A stretch of DNA of 64,000 nt, taken from DATFVJ01 sp035517695. GTDB taxonomy: Bacteria > Actinomycetota > Actinomycetes > Streptosporangiales > Streptosporangiaceae. The notes below the pieces were generated by a model. That model was not told where the DNA came from. It was given only the letters and a program-made list of their open reading frames with translations, and did not search any database. Location of the stretch: positions 1-64,000 of the forward strand of contig DATIYI010000135.1 of assembly GCA_035517695.1 (NCBI GenBank), given 5' to 3'. The translations under genes and the position numbers were made by a program. This document shows positions 32,848 through 41,525 of this stretch, one piece after another (position 1 is the stretch's first letter; every line of letters starts with the position of its first letter).

Positions 32848-34644
32848 TTACCCGTGAACATCCTCGGCGAGCGCCAGCCAGCGCTCCTCGAGCTCGGACT
32901 TCTCGTGCTGCAGCCCACGCAGCCGATCGCCAAGCTCGAGAAGCTTGCGGTAATCGCTCGTCTGGGCGGCGAGTGAAGAGGCAAGCTCGGATTCCTCCGC
33001 GGTGAGCCGGTCCAGGCGGCGTTCTACTCGCCGCAATTCCTTGCGCGCCGCCCGGGCGCGTCCAGCGGAACCCGCCGGCACGTCCGACGTCGGCGCTTGC
33101 CGCGCCGGCGGCGCCGCCGCGGCGATGTCACGCGCCGCCAGCGTGGCCAGATATTGGTCGACGCCGCCGCCAAGGAAGACGAGCGTGCCGTCGCCGGGCA
33201 GCGCGAGCACATGATCGGTAACGCGCTCGAGGAAGTATCTGTCGTGGCTGACCACGACAAGCGAGCCCGGCCAGCCGTCGAGCAGATCCTCGACCTCCGT
33301 GAGCGTCTCGACGTCGAGATCGTTTGTCGGCTCGTCAAGCAGCAGCACGTTGGGTTCGTCCATCAGCAGCCGCAGCAACTGCAGCCGCCGCCGCTCCCCA
33401 CCGGAAAGTGAGGCTACGAGGGCTCGCTGCCGCCCGCCAGTGAACCCGAGCCGCTGCAGAAGCTGGCTGGCGGACACCTCGCCCTTGCCGAGCCGAGCCT
33501 GGTGACGGACCTCCTCCGCAGCTTCGATCACTCGAAGCGACGGGTCGAGCTCGGTCAATTCCTGCGATAGGTGGCCGATCCGAACGGTCTTGCCCCGCGT
33601 GACCCTGCCTCGCACGATGATTCCGTCGCCTTGGGGCAGTGTCCCGTCGAGCAACCGCAGCAAGGTCGTCTTGCCGCTGCCGTTGGCGCCGAGCACGCCC
33701 ACCCGGTCGCCGGGCCCGAGCTGCCAGCTGACGTGCTCAATAAGGGTCCGCCCAGCGGCGCACACCGTCACGTCCTGCAGGTCGGCCACGGTCCGGCCAA
33801 GCCGCACGGTGGCGAGCCTGGTCAGCTCGACCGCGTCGCGAGGGGCCGGTTCACCGGCGATGAGATCGTTCGCCGCGTCGACCCTGAACTTCGGCTTGGA
33901 TGTACGGGCCGGCGGACCGCGTCTCAGCCAGGCGAGTTCCTTGCGGAGCAGGCCCTGCCGCCGCCGCTCCGCTGCCGCGGCGATCTTGTCTCGTTCCGCC
34001 TTGGCCAGCACGTACGCTGAGTAACCCCCTTCGTACTTGTGCACCTGACCGCCGGTGACCTCCCACATCTGCTCGCAGACGGCGTCGAGGAACCAGCGGT
34101 CGTGGGTCACCGCCACGACCGCGGCGCCGCGGTCACGCAAGTGGCCCGCGAGCCAGTTGATCGCCTCGATGTCAAGATGGTTCGTGGGCTCGTCAAGGAC
34201 GAGCAGGTTGGGGTCGGCGACCAGGAGCCTGGCCAGCGCCACCCGGCGGCGCTCGCCACCGGAAAGCTGCGCGGCCCGCGCGCTCAGCGTGACCCCGGGC
34301 AGCAAGGCACTGATCACGTCACGTGCGCGCGGGTCGCCCGCCCAGTCGTGCTCGGGCCGGGCGCCGAGCACAATGTCACGCACCGTGCCCTCGGCGCGGC
34401 CGTCTTGTGGCAGATAACCCACCCGTAGATCACGGCTGTGGGTGACGCGGCCCGTGTCAGGTTCGGCGGCCGCGGCAAGAATCGAGACAAGAGTGGTCTT
34501 CCCGTCACCGTTGCGCCCTACCACGCCGATCCGCTCGCCGGACGCGACCCCGAGCGAGACACCATCGAGCAGCACCATCGGACCGTAGGCCTTGCCAACG
34601 TTCTCGAGGTTGACGAGGTTCATGGCGCCCGGGGTGCGGCTCAT
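32848..34644 (-). CDS. ABC-F family ATPase (Uup-like)
   Basis: About 598 residues with two ABC domains and no membrane part, so it probably acts on ribosomes or translation. Walker A motifs are VVGRNGDGKTTLV and VLGANGSGKTTLL; signatures are LSGGERRRVALARLL and LSGGERRRLQLLRLL; both DEPTNHLD and DEPTNDLD are present, and the ABC-F linker lies between. The C-terminal 90 residues form a coiled coil as in Uup. ATG 34644 overlaps the ispE stop by ATGA. It follows ispE as in many actinobacteria. Confidence 0.92.
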   Translation of the reverse strand: MSRTPGAMNLVNLENVGKAYGPMVLLDGVSLGVASGERIGVVGRNGDGKTTLVSILAAAAEPDTGRVTHSRDLRVGYLPQDGRAEGTVRDIVLGARPEHDWAGDPRARDVISALLPGVTLSARAAQLSGGERRRVALARLLVADPNLLVLDEPTNHLDIEAINWLAGHLRDRGAAVVAVTHDRWFLDAVCEQMWEVTGGQVHKYEGGYSAYVLAKAERDKIAAAAERRRQGLLRKELAWLRRGPPARTSKPKFRVDAANDLIAGEPAPRDAVELTRLATVRLGRTVADLQDVTVCAAGRTLIEHVSWQLGPGDRVGVLGANGSGKTTLLRLLDGTLPQGDGIIVRGRVTRGKTVRIGHLSQELTELDPSLRVIEAAEEVRHQARLGKGEVSASQLLQRLGFTGGRQRALVASLSGGERRRLQLLRLLMDEPNVLLLDEPTNDLDVETLTEVEDLLDGWPGSLVVVSHDRYFLERVTDHVLALPGDGTLVFLGGGVDQYLATLAARDIAAAAPPARQAPTSDVPAGSAGRARAARKELRRVERRLDRLTAEESELASSLAAQTSDYRKLLELGDRLRGLQHEKSELEERWLALAEDVHG

Positions 34645-35612
34645 GGGGCGCCGCCACGGCCAGCCGACTGGGCCGTTAGCGTCGCACCCGGCACCGGACC
34701 ACTGACGCGGGCCACCTGACGGCACACACCCGCGCCGGCGAGCGAGGCGGCAAGGCCGAGCGCATGTTCCTCGCTTCTGGCAAGAAAGCCGCAGGTGGGA
34801 CCCGAGCCGGAGACGATGGTCCCGAGCGCGCCGTGCTCTTTGCCCGCCTCCAGGGTCCGGCGCAGCTGCGGCCTGAGTGATACAGCGGCGGGCTGCAGGT
34901 CGTTGCTCAGCTGCGCGCCAACTGCGGCGGCGTCACCCGCTCGCAATGCGGCGAGCAGATCGCGGCTGACCGTACGCTTGCCCGAGCGTCGGGCCCCGCC
35001 GTGCGCGGAGCCGTCGCCGACCGCGGGCCTGAGTCCGGCCGCGCGGAGTCTATCGCACTCGGCATATACGTCAGCAGTAGACAATCCCGCATCCGCGACC
35101 GCGAGCACCCAATGGTACCTCCCGCTCACCAGGGCTTGACTGAGCTGCTCGCCCCTGCCGAGGCCGACGGCGGTACCGCCGACGAGGCTGAAAGGGACAT
35201 CGCTGCCGACTCGGGCCGCCAGCTCGGATAGCTCAGCCAGGCCGAGGCCAGCACGCCACAGCCTGTTGCACGCAACCAGGGTGGCCGCGGCGTCCGCGCT
35301 GCCGCCCGCCAGGCCGGCCGCGACCGGGATCCGCTTGGCGATCGAGATCTCCGCACCATCCTTGATCCCCGCAGCCTTGCGCAGTGCGTTCGCCGCCTGG
35401 ACCGCAAGGTTGCCGCGGCCCGCAGGGACCTCACCAGCACCCTCGCCCTCGACGCGCACCGTCACCCGCCCTGCGGGCCGGACCGTCACCTCGTCGTAGA
35501 GCGAAACCGCGTGAAAGACGGTGGCGAGGTCGTGGTATCCGTCCGGCCGCGGCGGACCCACGGACAGTTGCAGATTGAGCTTCGCGGGAGCGCGGGCCGT
35601 CAAACCGGTCAC
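34641..35612 (-). CDS. ispE: 4-(Cytidine 5'-diphospho)-2-C-methylerythritol kinase
   Basis: About 323 residues of the GHMP kinase fold acting in the non-mevalonate isoprenoid pathway. Visible are APAKLNLQLSVGPPRPDGYH, the glycine-rich ATP loop PVAAGLAGGSADAAATL, DVPFSLVGGTAVGLGRG and SGSGPTCGFLA. GTG 35612 lies two bases after the ksgA stop; the nine extra upstream codons have no support. It is part of the metG-tatD-ksgA-ispE run. Confidence 0.95.
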   Translation of the reverse strand: MTGLTARAPAKLNLQLSVGPPRPDGYHDLATVFHAVSLYDEVTVRPAGRVTVRVEGEGAGEVPAGRGNLAVQAANALRKAAGIKDGAEISIAKRIPVAAGLAGGSADAAATLVACNRLWRAGLGLAELSELAARVGSDVPFSLVGGTAVGLGRGEQLSQALVSGRYHWVLAVADAGLSTADVYAECDRLRAAGLRPAVGDGSAHGGARRSGKRTVSRDLLAALRAGDAAAVGAQLSNDLQPAAVSLRPQLRRTLEAGKEHGALGTIVSGSGPTCGFLARSEEHALGLAASLAGAGVCRQVARVSGPVPGATLTAQSAGRGGAP

Positions 35613-35614
35613 GA

Positions 35615-36571
35615 TCAACCGATAGTATCTGGCCCGCATGACTGGTTCGTCCTCTCGGACTGGGCTCGGCGGTCGCCACTGCGCGCCGCGGCGATCCTGA
35701 CGAAGTCCGTCACCCCGAGCGTCTCCCCCCTGGCCCTCGGATCCACTCCTGCGCTACGCAGCAACCGCTCGGCCGCACCACGAGACCCGGCCCACCCCGC
35801 CAGCGCCGCGCGCAGGGTCTTGCGGCGCTGCGCGAACGCGGCATCGATGACCGCGAACACCTCGCCGCGGCTGGCCGAGGTGGTCGGAGGATCCCTGCGG
35901 GTGAAGGCGACAAGCCCCGAGTCCACACCCGGAACTGGCCAGAAGACGGTCCTCGGCACCGGTCCCGCGCGGCGCGCGGCGGCGAACCAGGCCAGCTTCA
36001 CCGATGGGACACCGTACGACCGGCTTCCAGGCGCGGCGCACATCCGGTCCGCTACCTCCGCCTGCACCATGACGAGGCCACGGACCAGTGACGCCGTGGT
36101 GGCGAGCAGGTGCAGCACCACGGGAACGGCGACGTTGTACGGCAGGTTCGCGACGAGGACGGTGGGACGCTCGCCAGGGATGGCCGCGACCCGCGCCGCG
36201 TCCGCGTGGACCACCGCGAGGCGCCCGGCGAACTGAGGCTGCACGGCCGCAACCGTTTCCCGCAGCGAGCCAGCCAGCGCGCGATCCACCTCCACGGCGA
36301 CGACCCTGCGCACGTTGGGCAGCAGCGCCAGGGTAAGCGAGCCGAACCCGGGGCCCACCTCCAGGACGACGTCGTCGGGTGACAGGTTGGCGAGCCGCAC
36401 TATCCTGCGCACCGTACCCGGATCGATCACAAAGTTCTGGCCTAGCCGTTTAGCCGGCCGGATGCCGAGGCGGCTGGCCAGGTCGCGAATGTGGGCCGGT
36501 CCGAGCAGGCGTGGTAGCTGCTGCGCCTGCTCGGGCCGGCCAGGCCGCGCGCCGCCAGCTGGATCCCTCAC
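35615..36571 (-). CDS. rsmA: 16S rRNA dimethyladenosine transferase
   Basis: A 318-residue enzyme (KsgA) that dimethylates two adjacent adenines near the 3' end of 16S rRNA. Visible are RLGQNFVIDPGTVRRIV, SAM motif VVLEVGPGFGSLTLALL, the catalytic NLPYN in VLVANLPYNVAVPVV, and the C-terminal rRNA-binding part AAFAQRRKTLRAALAG. It sits directly before ispE with a 2-base gap. The expected rpf gene between tatD and rsmA is missing. Confidence 0.95.
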   Translation of the reverse strand: MRDPAGGARPGRPEQAQQLPRLLGPAHIRDLASRLGIRPAKRLGQNFVIDPGTVRRIVRLANLSPDDVVLEVGPGFGSLTLALLPNVRRVVAVEVDRALAGSLRETVAAVQPQFAGRLAVVHADAARVAAIPGERPTVLVANLPYNVAVPVVLHLLATTASLVRGLVMVQAEVADRMCAAPGSRSYGVPSVKLAWFAAARRAGPVPRTVFWPVPGVDSGLVAFTRRDPPTTSASRGEVFAVIDAAFAQRRKTLRAALAGWAGSRGAAERLLRSAGVDPRARGETLGVTDFVRIAAARSGDRRAQSERTNQSCGPDTIG

Positions 36572-36963
36572 CGTGCCACGCTAGCCATTCTCACGATGCC
36601 GCCCCTACGACACACCCCCACGCACCCGGACATGCCCGCCGTGGGCGCCCGGGCCGCGGCCGCCGTCGGCCATGATGTGCGCAGGACCCGCCCGCTTGCG
36701 CCCATGTCCTCGCAGGCTGGCCAGCGCCCTCGCAGTGTCCCTGCAGGCTGGCCAGCATCCTCGCAGGCTGGCCAGTGTCCTCGCAGTGTCCCTGCAGGCT
36801 GGCCAGCGTCCTCGCAGGCTGGCCAGTGTCCCGCTCGCCAGGTCCGCGCACATCGTCAGGACCAGCGCGATAACGAGTCTCCCCGCTTTTCGCACGGCCT
36901 CGGATAAATCGCGACCGGGAGCATGAGCAACGTCCGGCCGGCATTCCCGCGGGACCCATTGTT
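36572..36963. other. Gap between tatD and rsmA, where rpf is expected
   Basis: In many actinobacteria a resuscitation-promoting factor gene lies between tatD and ksgA. Here the 392 bases hold no lysozyme-like domain and no credible ORF. The main feature is the tandem array at 36707-36832. Confidence 0.6.
36707..36832 (+). repeat. 20-bp/11-bp compound tandem array
   Basis: Copies of a 20-base unit ending cgcaggctggccag alternate with 11-base partial units (tgtcctcgcag), forming a roughly 51-bp higher-order period. Units are contiguous without unique spacers, so this is not a CRISPR array. Confidence 0.85.
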
Positions 36964-37773
36964 TCACCAGGGCCCGAAAACGCGCTCACCGGTCAGCATT
37001 ATCTCGGCGCCAAGCTCAGCTGGATCCACCCCGCGCACCTCGGCGAGGCAGCGCACCGTGTATGGGATCATGCCTGGCGCGTTCGGCCGGCCGCGGTAGG
37101 GCACCGGCGTCAGATAGGGCGCATCGGTCTCAACGAGGAGCAGGCCGGGCGGCACGGTGCGAGCAGCCGCCCGCAGCGGCCGGGCGCTGGCGAAGGTCAC
37201 GTTGCCTGCGAAGCTCATGAAGTATCCGGCGTCGGCGCAGACCTTCACCATTTGTTGGTCACCGGAAAAGCAGTGGAACACAACCTGCCGGGGCGGGCCC
37301 TCCTCGGCGAGGATGCGCAGCACATCTGCGTGCGCATCGCGGTCGTGGATGACCAGGGCCTTATCCACCTGCTTGGCCAGGCCGATGTGCGCACGGAACC
37401 AGTCCTGCTGGACGTCGCGATCCGAGCAGTCGCGGTAATAGTCGAGGCCCGTTTCGCCGATCGCGCGCACCTGGGGGAGGGTGGCCAGCGCGGCGATCTC
37501 AGCAAGCGCGTCACCGGCCACGTCGCCGGTTTCGTTCGGGTGGATCGCGACCGCGGCGTAGACGTCGCCGTGTTCCGCCGCGCACCGCACGGCCCATTGT
37601 GACGACGCGAGGTTATAACCCACCGTCACGACGCGGCTGATGCCGGCGGAGCGGGCCTCGGCGAGCACCTCCGGCACTGGTGTGTCAAGCAGGTCGAGGT
37701 GGCAGTGGCTGTCCAGGGTGCGGTAGGGAACGTCGCCGGAGGTGCGGCAGGAAGCCTCGGCCCGGTTGGTCAT
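36964..37773 (-). CDS. tatD: TatD-family metal-dependent deoxyribonuclease
   Basis: A 269-residue TIM-barrel hydrolase. Metal ligands appear as LDSHCHLDLL (HxH), IGETGLDYYRD (Glu), LVIHDRDAH, VFHCFSGDQQMV and ETDAPYLTPVPYRG. TatD nucleases act in DNA repair and turnover. ATG 37773 overlaps the metG stop as ATGA, the usual metG-tatD coupling. Confidence 0.93.
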   Translation of the reverse strand: MTNRAEASCRTSGDVPYRTLDSHCHLDLLDTPVPEVLAEARSAGISRVVTVGYNLASSQWAVRCAAEHGDVYAAVAIHPNETGDVAGDALAEIAALATLPQVRAIGETGLDYYRDCSDRDVQQDWFRAHIGLAKQVDKALVIHDRDAHADVLRILAEEGPPRQVVFHCFSGDQQMVKVCADAGYFMSFAGNVTFASARPLRAAARTVPPGLLLVETDAPYLTPVPYRGRPNAPGMIPYTVRCLAEVRGVDPAELGAEIMLTGERVFGPW

Positions 37774-39578
37774 TCCCCTGCCAGCCGCGCGACCTCTTGC
37801 TCGGCGACGGACACGTCGAGCTTGGCGAACAACGGCGAAGGTGGACCCAGCGGCGTGCCCGCATGGACCGGGCTTGACCCCCACCGCGCAGCCGTTCGGT
37901 AATCTCCCATGAGTACCGGATACGAAACGGCGCCTCCGGTCCCGTCAGGTTCGTCCACCTCACGTATTTCTGGCATACCGGACCAGGGCGGTTCACCACC
38001 CAGCATCTTATGCACCTTGTCCGCCGAGTAAGGCAGGAACGGGGTCAGCAGCGTCTTGGCATCGTCGACAAGCTGCAAAGCCACATGCATAATGGTCCGC
38101 ATGCGTTCAGGATCGGAACCGCGGAGCTTCCAGGGGGCCTGATCCGAGAGGTACTTGTTCGCCTCGCCCACCGTCCGCATCGCGTCCGTGATCGCGGCCT
38201 TGAATCGGCTGCGTGAAAGCAGTGAGCCAATGTTATCGAACGATTTAGCCGAGCGTTCAAGTATTGCCCGGTCTATAGCACGCAGGTCGCCGGGCGCAGG
38301 AATCTCGCCGATGTTGCGTGCGGCAAAAGAGACGGTGCGATTGACCAGATTCCCCCAGTTGGCCACGAGTTCGTCGTTATTGCGCCGGACAAACTCGGCC
38401 CAGGTGAAATCGGTATCCTGGTTCTCAGGCCCGGCGACCGCGATGTAGTAACGCAGCGCGTCCACATCGTAACGCGCGAGAAAGTCGCGCACGTAGATCA
38501 CGACGCTCCGCGACGACGAGAACTTACGGCCCTCCATGGTGAGGTACTCGCTGGAGACGACCTCGGTGGGCAGGTTGAGCGCGCCGATGGTGCCTGGGCT
38601 GCCGTCACGATTGCCCCTGCCGTTGTAACCGAGCAGGATGGCGGGCCAGATTTCCGCGTGGAAGACGATGTTGTCCTTGCCCATGAAGTAATAGGACTCG
38701 GCGTCAGACGACTGCCACCAGGCCCGCCAGGCATCGGGATCACCGGACCTGCGCGCCCATTCGATCGAGGCGGACAGGTAGCCGATGACAGCGTCGAACC
38801 ACACGTAGATGCGCTTGTCCTGGCGATCCCGCCAGCCTGGTAGCGGCACAGGCACCCCCCAGTCAAGGTCGCGGGTGATCGCGCGTGGCTGCAGGTCGCT
38901 GAGCAGGTTGAGCGAGAACTTGAGCACGTTCGGCCGCCACTGGCCGCTCTTGCTCTGCAGCCACGACCCCAGTGCCTCGGTAAACGCAGGGAGGTCGAGG
39001 AAAAAGTGCTCGGTCTCCACGAATACCGGTGTCTCCCCATTGATCCGCGAACGCGGATTGATGAGGTCGGCCGGGTCAAGCTGGTTGCCGCAGTTGTCAC
39101 ACTGATCGCCGCGGGCTCCGTCATAGCCGCAGATCGGGCAGGTGCCCTCGATGTAACGGTCAGGCAGTGTGCGCCCCGTCGACGGCGAGATCGCGCCGAG
39201 CGTGGTCTTGGGGAACACATAGCCGTTGTTATACAGACCGGTGAACATCTCTTGAACAACGGCGTAGTGGTTACGCGTGGTAGTGCGCGTGAACAGATCA
39301 TACGAGAGACCTAGCCCGCGCAGATCCTCGGCGATCACGCGGTTGTAGCGGTCGGCAAGCTGACGCTCGGTCACGCCCTCCGAGTCCGCTTGCACCTGAA
39401 TCGGCGTGCCATGCTCGTCGGTCCCGCTCACCATCAGCACCTGCCTGCCGGCCATCCGCTGATAGCGGCTAAACATGTCAGACGGGACACCGAATCCCGA
39501 CACGTGCCCGATATGGCGCGGGCCGTTCGCGTACGGCCAGGCGGGGGCCGTTAGGATGTGGCTGCTCGGCGAGGACAT
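37770..39578 (-). CDS. metG: Methionyl-tRNA synthetase
   Basis: A 602-residue class I synthetase. HIGH is seen in ANGPRHIGHVSGFG, the zinc knuckle in CPICGYDGARGDQCDNCG, the flexible catalytic loop as EGRKFSSSRSVVI (KFSSS for KMSKS), and the helical anticodon domain follows. It lacks the C-terminal tRNA-binding extension of the E. coli enzyme. It heads metG-tatD-rsmA-ispE. Confidence 0.96.
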   Translation of the reverse strand: MSSPSSHILTAPAWPYANGPRHIGHVSGFGVPSDMFSRYQRMAGRQVLMVSGTDEHGTPIQVQADSEGVTERQLADRYNRVIAEDLRGLGLSYDLFTRTTTRNHYAVVQEMFTGLYNNGYVFPKTTLGAISPSTGRTLPDRYIEGTCPICGYDGARGDQCDNCGNQLDPADLINPRSRINGETPVFVETEHFFLDLPAFTEALGSWLQSKSGQWRPNVLKFSLNLLSDLQPRAITRDLDWGVPVPLPGWRDRQDKRIYVWFDAVIGYLSASIEWARRSGDPDAWRAWWQSSDAESYYFMGKDNIVFHAEIWPAILLGYNGRGNRDGSPGTIGALNLPTEVVSSEYLTMEGRKFSSSRSVVIYVRDFLARYDVDALRYYIAVAGPENQDTDFTWAEFVRRNNDELVANWGNLVNRTVSFAARNIGEIPAPGDLRAIDRAILERSAKSFDNIGSLLSRSRFKAAITDAMRTVGEANKYLSDQAPWKLRGSDPERMRTIMHVALQLVDDAKTLLTPFLPYSADKVHKMLGGEPPWSGMPEIREVDEPDGTGGAVSYPVLMGDYRTAARWGSSPVHAGTPLGPPSPLFAKLDVSVAEQEVARLAGE

Positions 39579-39689
39579 GCCGAAAGCCTATGGGCATCCG
39601 GGCACCGGCTCGAACTCATTAGAGACCGCGGCATCTGAGCCGGGTCGGCAACTTTCGGCCGTCGTCGCCGCCGGTGTGATGTGATGCGC

Positions 39690-39737
39690 AGATGTGCGGC
39701 CAGATGTGCGGCCGGATGTGCGGCCAGATGTGCGGCC
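39690..39737 (+). repeat. Four 12-bp tandem copies between metG and the GT39 gene
   Basis: agatgtgcggcc in four copies, one with a single change, with weaker copies at both sides. It lies in the divergent promoter region of metG and the GT39-like gene (39579-39829), in which no gene is seen. Confidence 0.9.
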
Positions 39738-39829
39738 AGATGTGAAGCGCAGCTGTGCGGCCAGGGCTTGCCTGGCCATGTGATGTCGGGGGGATCCCTG
39801 ATCGAGCTTCGTGCCCTGGAAGCGGGCCA

Positions 39830-41497
39830 GTGACCACCCCGGCCCAGCGCGCCCCCGGCCGCCCACCGCGCATCGATGAGGCGGCCGCGGTGGCGACCCG
39901 CCAGTCCGCGGATGCCGGGCGATCCACTCCAGTCCGCCTGGCCGGCTGGATGCCGGTCGTGCCTGCCGTGGTGACCCTGGTGGTCATGCTGTGGGGGATC
40001 GGCTCCGCGTCCTTCTGGCGCGATGAGGCGGCGACACTGACGGCGACGAAGCGCTCCCTGCCCGAGATGGTACGGATGCTTGCCCACGTGGACGCCGTGC
40101 ACGGCGCCTACTACCTGTTGATGTGGCCGCTCGCCCATGTGTTCGGCGCGAGCGAGTTCGTGATGCGGCTGCCATCGGCGATCGGGATGGCGGCGGCGGC
40201 TTGCGGCACCGCTGTGATCGGCCGACGGCTCGGGCGGTGGCAGACGGGGCTGCTCGCCGGCCTCGTCTTCGCGGCGCTGCCGATGACCAGCAGGTACGGT
40301 CAGGAGGCCCGGTCGTATGCGCTGGTGACCGCCGTGGCAGTCCTCGCCAGCTATCTGCTGGTCAAGGCCATGGACGAGCCATGCTCGCGGTTGGCGGTGG
40401 AATACGGGCTTTCACTCGTCGCGCTTGGCTTCCTCAACATGTTCGGCTTGCTGCTCATCCCCGCACACGCGATAACGCTCGCGGTGGCCCGCAGACACGG
40501 ATCGCTGCCCGAGGCCGGCCGGCCGACGGGTGCCCGTACCTCGGGCACCGCGCCCCGCCTGGCCTCGGGCACCGCGCCCCGCCTGGCCTCGGGCACCGCA
40601 GGTGGCTGGGCGACAGGCACCGCGGCAGGCTGGGCGATCGGCGCGGGAGTCGCCTTCACGATGATCATTCCTGTCGCATTCCTCGCCTGGCACGAGCGGA
40701 CCCAGCTCGCGTGGCTTCGCAGACCCACATTCGCGGATGTCATGGCCCTCCTCACCTTGCTGACTGGCTCACGCGCCGCGTGCGTGCTGATCGCAGCGCT
40801 TGTTGCGGCGGCCGTGGCCGACGCCAGCGGGAGGTTCCAGCGGGTTGGCCGCCCCGGCCACTCACGAGTCCCCCGGCGATCCGCCAGCTTGAGCCTGCTC
40901 CGGCTCGGTGTGCCCTGGCTGCTGCTTCCTCCTGTCCTGCTGATCGTCGTATCCGAGATCAAGCCCATCTACGTACCTCGCTACGTCGTGTTCTGCCTGC
41001 CCGCACTCGCGCTGCTCGCTGGGGCCGGGCTCGCCACGCTCGGCCGGTACTGGCGGATTGCCGCGGTGAGCATGCTCGCCGCGCTCGCGGTGCCCAATCA
41101 GCAGGCCATCCGCCAGCCTTGGGGTCATGGAGACGATATAAGGGCGGCGGCTCGCTTGTTGCAGGCACAGGCCACGCAGGGAGACGCGGTGCTCTACTTC
41201 AAGCCCGGATTTCGCGACTTCGCCGCCGCCTACCCGTACGGATTCACGCGATTGCGTGACATCGGCCGGCAAGAGTCCGCTGTAGCGGCGGGGAATCTCA
41301 TCGGCACGGAGGTGACGCGACAAGTGCTCGAGCGGCGGCTCAGCGGTGTCTGGCGTCTGTGGCTCGTCGAGGTGGACCACTACAAGCCGGCCGCAGGCCT
41401 CGTCGGCTGGCCACAGTTCCGGTGGATCCGCACGTGGTCATTCGATGGCATTACGCTCCAGCTTTACGTGCACAACAGAGTGCGTGTGGCGGCGTAG
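39830..41497 (+). CDS. GT39-like membrane glycosyltransferase
   Basis: About 555 residues of the GT-C fold with ten or so membrane segments. The catalytic loop after the first helix reads FWRDEAATLTATKRSLPEM, followed by HVDAVHGAYYLLMWPLAHVF and SRYGQEARSYALV, as in polyprenyl-phosphate-sugar-dependent mannosyltransferases. It probably moves a sugar from a lipid carrier onto a glycan or protein outside the membrane. A perfect 24-bp repeat inserts SGTAPRLA copies at about residues 238-257. A paralog lies at 52386-54221. GTG 39830 is preferred because upstream codons are repeat DNA. Confidence 0.83.
   Translation: MTTPAQRAPGRPPRIDEAAAVATRQSADAGRSTPVRLAGWMPVVPAVVTLVVMLWGIGSASFWRDEAATLTATKRSLPEMVRMLAHVDAVHGAYYLLMWPLAHVFGASEFVMRLPSAIGMAAAACGTAVIGRRLGRWQTGLLAGLVFAALPMTSRYGQEARSYALVTAVAVLASYLLVKAMDEPCSRLAVEYGLSLVALGFLNMFGLLLIPAHAITLAVARRHGSLPEAGRPTGARTSGTAPRLASGTAPRLASGTAGGWATGTAAGWAIGAGVAFTMIIPVAFLAWHERTQLAWLRRPTFADVMALLTLLTGSRAACVLIAALVAAAVADASGRFQRVGRPGHSRVPRRSASLSLLRLGVPWLLLPPVLLIVVSEIKPIYVPRYVVFCLPALALLAGAGLATLGRYWRIAAVSMLAALAVPNQQAIRQPWGHGDDIRAAARLLQAQATQGDAVLYFKPGFRDFAAAYPYGFTRLRDIGRQESAVAAGNLIGTEVTRQVLERRLSGVWRLWLVEVDHYKPAAGLVGWPQFRWIRTWSFDGITLQLYVHNRVRVAA
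40541..40599 (+). repeat. 24-bp tandem repeat in the GT39-like gene
   Basis: tcgggcaccgcgccccgcct plus ggcc is present twice in full and once in part. It encodes SGTAPRLA in a loop between membrane helices. The unit keeps the frame. Confidence 0.92.
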
Positions 41498-41525
41498 TCC
41501 CTCATCGCCTTGCGGCGCAGGGCCG

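Noticed and set aside
36707..36832. Possible CRISPR array
   Set aside because: Units are contiguous 20- and 11-bp copies with no unique spacers, and no cas genes are present.
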